Positions 24,763-33,181 of a DNA stretch of 33,181 nt are shown here, in pieces. The position numbers and the translations under genes are program-made. The notes below the pieces were generated by a model. It was not told the DNA's origin, searched no databases, and saw only the letters and a list, made by a program, of their open reading frames with translations. This stretch comes from JBCBJZ01 sp038522635 (GTDB lineage Bacteria > Pseudomonadota > Alphaproteobacteria > Rhizobiales > Hyphomicrobiaceae): contig JBCBJZ010000020.1 of NCBI GenBank assembly GCA_038522635.1, forward strand, positions 1 to 33,181. Direction: 5' to 3'. Each line of letters opens with the position of its first letter. The stretch's first letter is position 1.

Positions 24763-25875
24763 ATGAAAATCGGCGTTCCTAAGGAAATCAAAGTGCGCGA
24801 GTACCGCGTCGGCCTGACGCCCGCTTCGGTGCGCGAACTCGTTGCCCACGGCCACGAGGTGACGGTGGAAACGGGCGCGGGTGACGGGATCGGCATGCGC
24901 GACAGCGATTATACGCGTGTTGGCGCGTCGATCGCCGACACCGCGGCCAAGGTCTTCGAGACCTGCGACATGATCGTCAAGGTGAAGGAGCCGCAGGCGA
25001 GCGAACGCAAGATGCTGCGCCAGGGTCAGGTGCTGTTCACCTACTTGCATTTGGCTCCCGACCCGGAGCAGACCGAAGACCTGCTCGCCTCCGGCGCGAC
25101 CTGCATCGCCTATGAAACCGTGACCTCGCCAAGCGGCGGTCTTCCCCTGCTCGCACCGATGTCGGAAGTCGCCGGGCGCCTCTCGGTCCAGGCGGGCGCC
25201 TACTACCTTGAAAAGGCGCACGGCGGCCACGGGGTTCTGCTCGGCGGTGTCCCCGGCGTTGATCCGGCCAAAGTCGTGGTGCTCGGCGGCGGCATGGTCG
25301 GCACGAACGCCATCCACATCGCCCTCGGCATGGGTGCGGATGTGTGGTGCGTGGACCGTTCGGTGGATGCGCTGCGCCGGCTGTGGACCCAGTTTGATCG
25401 GCCGTTGAACACGACCTATTCGACCTACGAAGCGATCGAGAACCACTTGGCGACGGCAGACCTCGTCATCGGGGGCGTGTTGATCCCGGGGGCATCGGCG
25501 CCGAAACTCATCACGCGCGAACTCGTCAAGACCATGAAGCCCGGTTCGGTCATCGTCGACGTAGCGATCGACCAGGGGGGCTGCGCGGAAACATCGAAGC
25601 CGACCACGCATGATGACCCCGTATATACGGTCGACGATGTGATCCACTACTGCGTTGCCAACATGCCGGGCGCCGTGCCCAAAACGTCAACGCACGCGCT
25701 CAATAACGCCACGCTTCCCTTCACTTTGGCCCTTGCCGATAAGGGCTGGCAGCGCGCGCTCAAGGATGACATCCATCTGCGGGCCGGTCTCAACGTGTGG
25801 GACGGCAAGATCACCTGCGAGCCGGTTGCCGAAGCGCTGGGCAAGCCCTTCACGCCAGCCGAAGCCGCACTTTGA
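24763..25875 (+). CDS. ald: Alanine dehydrogenase
   Basis: 370 residues, the standard length. N-terminal MKIGVPKEIKVREYRVGLTP has the substrate Arg15. Lys75 is in VKVKEP and the catalytic His96 in TYLHLAPD. The NAD-binding fold is VVVLGGGMVGTNAIHIA, and DVAIDQGGCAETSKPTTH holds the conserved Asp. It interconverts L-alanine with pyruvate and ammonia using NAD. CGGAGG lies six bases before the ATG. It is divergent from an Lrp/AsnC gene. The stop codon overlaps the first bases of repeat copy D. Confidence 0.95.
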   Translation: MKIGVPKEIKVREYRVGLTPASVRELVAHGHEVTVETGAGDGIGMRDSDYTRVGASIADTAAKVFETCDMIVKVKEPQASERKMLRQGQVLFTYLHLAPDPEQTEDLLASGATCIAYETVTSPSGGLPLLAPMSEVAGRLSVQAGAYYLEKAHGGHGVLLGGVPGVDPAKVVVLGGGMVGTNAIHIALGMGADVWCVDRSVDALRRLWTQFDRPLNTTYSTYEAIENHLATADLVIGGVLIPGASAPKLITRELVKTMKPGSVIVDVAIDQGGCAETSKPTTHDDPVYTVDDVIHYCVANMPGAVPKTSTHALNNATLPFTLALADKGWQRALKDDIHLRAGLNVWDGKITCEPVAEALGKPFTPAEAAL

Positions 25876-26020
25876 TCATCGGGCGATTGATCGGGATCAC
25901 CATAGGTGAGCCCAAAATCGACCAAAGATGATCAAATCTTAAAGTGCAGAGCAACTTTGGGCGCAAAGGCAATGCGTGCTTGTTTGAGCTCGTGCTTCGC
26001 ACTTTGCGCCCGTTGCTCTG
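25874..26020. repeat. Modular intergenic inverted repeat, copy D (long form)
   Basis: Module 1 (25874-25933) starts GATCATC and ends GATGATC, enclosing a near-perfect GGGATCACC/GGTGAGCCC hairpin with ATA loop. Module 2 has left arm CAGAGCAACTTTGGGCGCAA (from 25947) and right arm CTTTGCGCCCGTTGCTCTG (26002-26020). The arms are complementary throughout except for three extra T in the left arm. It fills most of the convergent gap between ald and azlD, and its first bases overlap the ald stop. Confidence 0.85.
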
Positions 26021-26079
26021 GCTGATTAGCGCGGCGCGCGAGCCTGACGCGCGGCGCGCGTTCGCTGTACGCGCGTTTG

Positions 26080-26433
26080 TCAAGGTGCCAGCGCCGCCCA
26101 GGCGAGGATCAGGGTGGCGCTGGCCACGACACCGGCTGCCATGTTGCGCCGCAGCGCGTAGAACAGGGCAACGCCCACCACCAACGCGACCACCCGCCCG
26201 CTGAAGGCCACTTCGCTCAAAGCACCCGACGGGAAGACCACAAGCCGCGTCACAAGCCCGGCGACCAGCGCGGTCGAGACGAGGCGCACCCACGCGAAAA
26301 GATCACCTTCGGGATCAAGACTGCGCCCCAGCAGCACGCCCGCCCATCGCCACGCCGTGGTGGCGACAAAGCCGCACAGCGCCAGCGTAATGTAGACGTC
26401 GAGCCCCGGCGGTAAACTCAAAAGCGCGCTCAT
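26080..26433 (-). CDS. azlD: AzlD-family branched-chain amino acid export subunit
   Basis: 117 residues, small and very hydrophobic with about four membrane spans (TLALCGFVATTAW, LVSTALVAGLV, VVALVVGVALFYAL, VVASATLILAWAALA). The pattern is that of AzlD, which pairs with AzlC to export leucine, valine or azaleucine (the LIV-E family, E. coli YgaH). The start codon overlaps the azlC stop by four bases (ATGA), so the two are translationally coupled. Confidence 0.85.
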   Translation of the reverse strand: MSALLSLPPGLDVYITLALCGFVATTAWRWAGVLLGRSLDPEGDLFAWVRLVSTALVAGLVTRLVVFPSGALSEVAFSGRVVALVVGVALFYALRRNMAAGVVASATLILAWAALAP

Positions 26434-27278
26434 CCGGATCGGTCCGCGCCCGGCCTTTGCAAATGGCGCGCCTTGCTGCGGGAATGCACGCCAAACGCGA
26501 TCGTGCCGCCGATCAGCCCGGCAAGCAGCAGCTCAAAGCCCGGCACAACCATGAACGCCAACGGTCCGATCACGCCGCCCACGCCGATTGCCACCAGGTC
26601 CGCTTTAAGCGCCGGCTGCAAGAGCGCGAGCAGAAAGTAGATCGGCGTCACGAACAGTAAGGCGGCGGCCACGGGCGTCGGCACCGTGTCGGCGAGCAGG
26701 AAACCGATGATGGTTGCGCTCAGCACGCTGGTGGCGATCGCGCTGATGACGCCGGCGAAATACGGCATGCGCATCGGCGGCGCCAACCGCGGGAGCCAAC
26801 GCATGCCCTCCACCCACGATGTGATCGCCAGGAAATGCATGGCGGCGAACGTGCGCCAGGTGGGCCCCTTCGGCCCGCATAGGTACGGCGTCAGCACCAC
26901 GCTCATCGGCAACAGTCGGATGGCGGTCAGCGTGACGCTTAGCGCCAGCGCCGCGAGGCTCGCCCCTTGCGCGTATTGATCGACAAGCACGATTTGGCCC
27001 GGCAGCGCGAACACCGTGATGGCGATGAAAAGCGTTTGCGCGAGATCGAAGCCGCCGTTTTGGGCAAAGGCGCCGTAGCCCAGGGCCGAGCCGAACAGGG
27101 CGAGCGAGGGTGTGCGAAAGAGCGTGGCCAGGCCGGCGCGGTAGGCGTGGCCACGATGCGTGCCTTGCGCCCAGGCTGGCAAAGCCGGCTCCGGTGAAGA
27201 TGGTGTCGCGTTTGGCGCCGGCGTTGATGGGGGTGTCGATGGCCGTGGTGGCGGCGGCGAGCCTGGAGATTGAGCCAT
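26430..27278 (-). CDS. azlC: AzlC-family branched-chain amino acid export permease
   Basis: 282 residues. A proline/serine/threonine-rich first 38 residues precede the AzlC core: FGSALGYGAFAQNGGFDLAQ, TLFIAITVFALPGQIVLVDQ, LTAIRLLPMSVVLTPYL, then several spans to about 265. With AzlD it should export branched-chain amino acids. No Shine-Dalgarno is seen before ATG 27278 and the low-complexity leader is unusual, so translation may begin inside it, but no better start codon is visible before the core. An 11-base G run (minus strand) lies 55 bases upstream. Confidence 0.82.
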   Translation of the reverse strand: MAQSPGSPPPPRPSTPPSTPAPNATPSSPEPALPAWAQGTHRGHAYRAGLATLFRTPSLALFGSALGYGAFAQNGGFDLAQTLFIAITVFALPGQIVLVDQYAQGASLAALALSVTLTAIRLLPMSVVLTPYLCGPKGPTWRTFAAMHFLAITSWVEGMRWLPRLAPPMRMPYFAGVISAIATSVLSATIIGFLLADTVPTPVAAALLFVTPIYFLLALLQPALKADLVAIGVGGVIGPLAFMVVPGFELLLAGLIGGTIAFGVHSRSKARHLQRPGADRSG

Positions 27279-27333
27279 GGGAGAGATCAGGTTCCGCCAT
27301 GCCGGGCCATCTTAAAGGTCTATCCGCATCACG

Positions 27334-27344
27334 CCCCCCCCCCC
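27334..27344. repeat. Eleven-base C/G homopolymer upstream of azlC
   Basis: Eleven C in a row on plus, read as G11 in the azlC direction, 55-66 bases before the azlC start. Runs of this length are prone to slippage. This is the longest homopolymer I see in the window. Confidence 0.9.
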
Positions 27345-27461
27345 TAATGCGCTCGCTGCACCAAGCCGTCATGCGTCCCGTCCTATGCGACGTTCGCACA
27401 CGCCACCCTCGCGCGACAACCGCTGCAGGACGCATCCCCAAACACCAGCCAAGCAACACCG

Positions 27462-27502
27462 AAAAAACAACAAGGGCAGGCTGTGCCAACGCACCCCTGC
27501 CC
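27462..27502 (-). terminator. Rho-independent terminator of clpA
   Basis: Read on minus: GGGCAGG pairs with CCTGCCC (27496-27502 and 27474-27480), with an inner GTGC/GCAC pairing, followed by TTGTTG and a run of six T. It starts 33 bases after the clpA stop. Confidence 0.85.
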
Positions 27503-27534
27503 TCATCTCACGAACGCTCAGCGCTGCACGCGCG

Positions 27535-30018
<2,484 letters not shown>

Positions 30019-30026
30019 TGGAGATC

Positions 30027-30413
30027 CTATTCCTTTTCCATGGTGCATTGCAGAGGATGCTGGTTCTGGCGGGCGAAGTCCATCACCTGGGCAACCTTCG
30101 TTTCAGCGATCTCGTAGGTGTAGACCCCACACACCCCAACGCCCTTGTGGTGGACATGGAGCATGATCCGCGTCGCCTCCTCCCGCGACTTGTTGAAGAA
30201 GTGCTCCAGAACGTGCACGACGAACTCCATCGGCGTGTAATCGTCATTCAAAAGCAGCACCTTGTAGAGTGACGGCTTCTTCGTTTTGGGGCGCGTCTTG
30301 GTGATGAGATCGGTGCGCCCATCACCATCACCGTCACCTTCGTCCTTGTCCGGCCCACCTTGGCCCGCCATCGTGATGTCGTTGACCCTCATCATCGCAG
30401 CGTCGTCATCCAT
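30027..30413 (-). CDS. clpS: ATP-dependent Clp protease adaptor ClpS
   Basis: 128 residues. The conserved core is KPSLYKVLLLNDDYTPMEFV, VHVLEHFFNKSREEATRIML, HVHHKGVGVCGVYTYEIAET and the C-terminal HPLQCTMEKE. Asn56-Asp57-Asp58 and His88 match the N-degron pocket residues of E. coli ClpS (Asn34-Asp35-Asp36, His66). It delivers N-end-rule substrates to ClpA, whose gene begins eight bases after this stop. The start is uncertain: in-frame ATGs at 30413, 30395, 30392 and 30371 are all possible and none has a strong ribosome site. The acidic leader (DKDEGDGDGDGRTDL) is common in alphaproteobacteria. Confidence 0.92.
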   Translation of the reverse strand: MDDDAAMMRVNDITMAGQGGPDKDEGDGDGDGRTDLITKTRPKTKKPSLYKVLLLNDDYTPMEFVVHVLEHFFNKSREEATRIMLHVHHKGVGVCGVYTYEIAETKVAQVMDFARQNQHPLQCTMEKE

Positions 30414-31023
30414 CTTCGCAAACGTCGCGTGGGCCGCAGCTCCGCGCGGGCCCCATGCAAGCTTGTAACCAGTTTGGCGTGTTGGTTTCGTTCCACCCCG
30501 CCGGCTCACCTCATCGCCGTCGTTTATACGGCAGGTGACACCGTCACGCTTCCTAAAGATGGTTCTCGCAAGGTGAGACTTAAAGCCCCGTCAACCACGT
30601 ATCATTTGCGGCCGACGGTGCGCCTGCCCATGTGCCGATGCCTTGCCGGCGCGGGGGGCTGTAAGCTTCCTGCCTCACACGCTGGCGTTGAGCCTAGCCA
30701 TTCCATCGCGCGGGGGTCAACCAGGTGCACGTGCACGCGCGCTAGGCGCCGACCCAAGCAGACTGCCTTGCGAAACGGCATTAACGTGATCCTTACAGGG
30801 CCGCGCTAATATCGATCGAAATTGCAGCATCAGACTGCAAAGGCCGCCAGGAGCCTACGCCGTAAAGCTGCCCTAAAACGATGGTCTTCCAACCATCACG
30901 ACGGGGTCGCTGAGCGGACGAAGGCCACAACAAAAAAACACTGTCGGCCACTCAGGGTTCAAGGCGAGCGCTTCTCAAATCCTCACCAAAAGAGGATACC
31001 GGGGCGCCAGGGTGATCTGGATA
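30414..31023. other. Divergent intergenic region between clpS and the carboxypeptidase gene
   Basis: About 600 bases. No frame inside looks like protein. It contains a perfect 12-bp palindrome GTGCACGTGCAC at 30725-30736 and a TAATAT box near 30809 that could serve as a -10 for the plus-strand gene, without a good -35. The clpS promoter must lie here too. The length would allow a small RNA, but I see no terminator that would define one. Confidence 0.45.
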
Positions 31024-32973
31024 ATGTTGGTATGGCACGCGTGCCGCGTATGGGCACGGTCGTGGTGCGATCACGCATGGCTACATGCGGGTTTGGCATC
31101 GTCGCGTAAAGCTCTGGTTGCCGGATTGGCGATCGGCGCGAGCGTTCTCACGATTTCATCGGTCCTGGCGCCTGATCAGGCGCATGCGGCGCGCTCAGCC
31201 GCCCTCGTGGTCGATGCGAACACGGGCAAAGTGCTCTACAGCCGGCAGGCTGATCAGCGGCGCTACCCCGCTTCCCTCACCAAAATGATGACGTTGTTCA
31301 TCATCTTCGATGAACTCGAGGCCAAGCGCCTGACGCTCGGAACGCGCATGCGCGTTTCCGCTCGTGCCGCTGGCGTGCAGCCGTCCAAGCTCGGCCTGGT
31401 GGTTGGTCGCTCGATCACGGTACGCAACGCGATCAAGGCGCTGATCACCAAGTCAGCAAATGACGTTGCGATCACGGTGGCCGAGCATATCGCCGGGTCC
31501 GAACCCGCCTTCGCGCGGCGCATGACGGCACGCGCCCGCCAGCTTGGCATGTCCCGCACCACCTTCAAGAACGCGTCCGGACTGCCGCATCGCGGGCAGA
31601 TCACCACCGCCTACGACATGGTGCGGCTTGGCCTGCAGTTGATGGACCAGCACGGCAAATACTACGGTTACTTCAAAACGCGCTCCTTCACCTACCGTGG
31701 TCGCACCTACCGCAACCACAACGCCCTGCTACGCAGCTTTCCCGGTACTGACGGCTTGAAGACGGGGTACACGCGCGCCTCGGGCTTCAACCTGGTGACG
31801 TCGACGCGACGTGGCCGCAAGCACCTGATCGGCGCTGTGTTCGGTGGCCGCTCGGGGAGGGCGCGCAACCGCACCATGCGGCGCTTGTTAACCCGCTATT
31901 TCGCGCGGGCTGCCACGAGGCGGACGCGGCCATCGTTCAAATCGGGGCAGTTCATCGCTGCTGCGACCAAGCTGCACGGCCAACCGATCCGCCGCGTTCA
32001 GCGCATTCGCCGCCCGGTCATCGCCGCCCGCGCACCCCAGCGCCCGCGTGTCCGCCAGCCTCAGAACTTGCGTCGACCGCTACCGCGCGCGTTTCCCAAC
32101 GCTCCGCGCCAACCCGCCTTTGGCTTGCGCACCACCAAAGTGCGCACGCTCGCGGTGCGGCCACAGCCTATCCGCCAACAGCCCCCGCGTAGCGCAAACG
32201 CTGGCGCCGGCTCAGGCGCGGTCTTTGGCGACACGATTGCCGCGCTGCTCGCCCGCAAGAAGGCGCGCAGCCCCCTCCAGCCTGCGCGGGCGCAAGCCCC
32301 AGCCCCGCGGACGCCGGATGCACGCCCCGTCGCGCGCACCAAGGCTGATCTGCTGCCGCGGCCGCGGTACCAACGCCCGTCGGCAACCGCCATCAACCGG
32401 CTCGCGATGGCTCGGCCCCACGCGCGTGCAGGCCTGATGCAGCCCTTCGCACAACCCACCGTGCAGCCGCCTGCGCCCACCGGCACCGTGATCGCGGCAG
32501 CCCCGCCAACCGCGCAACCGGCTGCGCCGAAGGGCTACGCCGAATTGCGCCCGACGGCGCCGCCGACGCTTCGCCCCACCGGACGTGCACCGTCCACCTT
32601 CCAACAGCAGGTCGCGCAGCTGCGGACGCGCCGGCCTGCGCCGTTCGCGAAGCCCACCTACCGCTTGCGCGGGCCACAACTGCCGCAGCCGACGGCCGCG
32701 CCGCCGCCGCCGTCCCTGCGTGCCGATGGTTCGCATCACATCCAGGTCGGCGCTTATGCGACCGCACTTGAAGCGCAGACGCGGCTGGCGCAGGTGCGTG
32801 CGCTGACGCCGGATCTGATCAGCCAGCACCAGCCGTTGACGCAAGAAGTCCCGGGCCGGGCTTCCCCGCTCTACCGGGCTCGTTTCGCTGGCTTCGATGC
32901 GCGCAGTGCACGCTCAACCTGTGCGGCGCTCAAGGCGCGACGGGTGGAGTGTTTCGTCTCCGCGGCACGCTGA
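31024..32973 (+). CDS. D-alanyl-D-alanine carboxypeptidase (peptidase S11) with C-terminal SPOR domain
   Basis: 649 residues from ATG 31024. A cleavable signal is seen (SSRKALVAGLAIGASVLTIS, DQAHA|ARS near residue 55), preceded by an odd Trp/Cys/His-rich leader of about 25 residues; the real start may be GTG 31012 or a later codon. The penicillin-binding fold has SLTK (84-87), SAN (144-146) and KTG (246-248). A basic Pro/Arg/Ala-rich linker (about 300-565) with very few acidic residues leads to a SPOR domain (HHIQVGAYATALEAQTRLAQ to the end, about 575-649), which binds denuded septal peptidoglycan. It trims the terminal D-Ala of stem peptides, presumably targeted to division sites. The usual short C-terminal amphipathic anchor of PBP5 is replaced by this SPOR tail. 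Confidence 0.9.
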   Translation: MLVWHACRVWARSWCDHAWLHAGLASSRKALVAGLAIGASVLTISSVLAPDQAHAARSAALVVDANTGKVLYSRQADQRRYPASLTKMMTLFIIFDELEAKRLTLGTRMRVSARAAGVQPSKLGLVVGRSITVRNAIKALITKSANDVAITVAEHIAGSEPAFARRMTARARQLGMSRTTFKNASGLPHRGQITTAYDMVRLGLQLMDQHGKYYGYFKTRSFTYRGRTYRNHNALLRSFPGTDGLKTGYTRASGFNLVTSTRRGRKHLIGAVFGGRSGRARNRTMRRLLTRYFARAATRRTRPSFKSGQFIAAATKLHGQPIRRVQRIRRPVIAARAPQRPRVRQPQNLRRPLPRAFPNAPRQPAFGLRTTKVRTLAVRPQPIRQQPPRSANAGAGSGAVFGDTIAALLARKKARSPLQPARAQAPAPRTPDARPVARTKADLLPRPRYQRPSATAINRLAMARPHARAGLMQPFAQPTVQPPAPTGTVIAAAPPTAQPAAPKGYAELRPTAPPTLRPTGRAPSTFQQQVAQLRTRRPAPFAKPTYRLRGPQLPQPTAAPPPPSLRADGSHHIQVGAYATALEAQTRLAQVRALTPDLISQHQPLTQEVPGRASPLYRARFAGFDARSARSTCAALKARRVECFVSAAR

Positions 32974-33011
32974 GCGTACCCAACGGGGCGAGCGACAGCT
33001 TGAGGCAACGT

Positions 33012-33058
33012 AAAAGACCCATCTCGAACCGGCCACCGACAAGAGCCGGACGGGATGG
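33012..33058 (-). terminator. Probable terminator of the minus-strand gene at the right edge
   Basis: Read on minus: CCATC/GATGG outer and GCCGG/CCGGC inner pairings with an internal loop, followed by GGTCTTTTAC. The short T run is on the minus side, so it would end transcription from the right; it may also serve the carboxypeptidase gene. Confidence 0.45.
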
Positions 33059-33103
33059 CCCTCAGCTCTCTGACCCTCATGTCCCCCGCCGCCAGCCGCC
33101 GCG

Positions 33104-33181
33104 TTAGGCCATAAACTCATAATCGGGATTCCGTTTTCCGACGAACACTGATTCAAGCGCTCCAACCGAGGAGGGCTTGAT
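33104..33181 (-). CDS. Possible C-terminal end of an unknown protein (partial)
   Basis: Open from the right edge through 25 codons to TAA (33104-33106). The end reads SSVGALESVFVGKRNPDYEF then MA. I do not recognise the family. A stem-loop with a T run follows on the same strand, which supports a gene end, but 25 open codons could also be chance. Confidence 0.4.
   Translation of the reverse strand: MKPSSVGALESVFVGKRNPDYEFMA

Noticed and set aside
30019..30048. ATG start of clpA at 30048
   Set aside because: It overlaps the end of clpS; GTG 30018 has a ribosome site and gives the conserved N-terminus.
30822..31109. 95-codon plus-strand frame rich in Lys/Arg
   Set aside because: It overlaps the carboxypeptidase start in another frame and has no recognisable motif.

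Overview
The window reads as chromosome of a GC-rich alphaproteobacterium, most likely Hyphomicrobiales/Rhizobiales. The pointers are an ELM1-type gene, a clpS-clpA pair, a short bactofilin, an S11 carboxypeptidase with a SPOR tail, and a tRNA with anticodon CAT of the sequence type common in that group. Genes are dense, and most belong to well-known families.

Layout. 1-4.1 kb: the start of a class III CoA-transferase gene (cut by the window edge) and a covalent-flavin dimethylglycine/sarcosine dehydrogenase-like gene, both on minus. 3.1-6.1 kb: a divergent TauABC/SsuABC-type ABC importer, with a terminator/attenuator between the binding-protein gene and the ATPase gene. 6.2-9.7 kb: a SIMPL-domain protein, tRNA(CAT), a lower-GC islet with an orphan secreted cysteine-rich protein built of two repeats, and an ELM1-like gene. 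9.9-12.2 kb (minus): acyl carrier protein, ketoacyl synthase and a cyclophilin-like protein. 12.7-21.8 kb: a fatty-acid degradation region, with acyl-CoA ligase and a LiuR-like MerR regulator on plus, facing fadE-fadJ-fadI and a GNAT gene on minus. 22.2-24 kb: a double-CDGSH iron-sulfur protein coupled to a dimethylargininase, then a bactofilin. 24.1-25.9 kb: an Lrp/AsnC regulator divergent from alanine dehydrogenase. 26.1-27.3 kb: azlCD, with an 11-base C/G run upstream. 27.5-30.4 kb: clpS-clpA. 31.0-33.0 kb: a D-Ala-D-Ala carboxypeptidase with a SPOR domain, then a possible gene end at the right edge.

How the genes fit together. The importer and the flavin/folate demethylase probably handle one N-methylated or sulfonated small substrate. 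FadD, FadE, FadJ and FadI make a complete acyl-CoA beta-oxidation route, and the MerR protein is the obvious candidate regulator. A perfect 14-bp palindrome of the expected type lies upstream of fadE. The Lrp/alanine dehydrogenase pair is a standard local-regulator arrangement.

The most unusual signal is not a gene. It is a family of modular inverted repeats (four copies: 6.1, 7.0, 9.7 and 25.9 kb). Three copies lie exactly between convergent genes, touching or nearly touching stop codons, and one copy carries two further strong hairpins inside it. The orphan 12-cysteine secreted protein next to the tRNA is the best candidate for an undescribed protein family. I found no CRISPR array, transposase, integrase, rRNA or phage gene.
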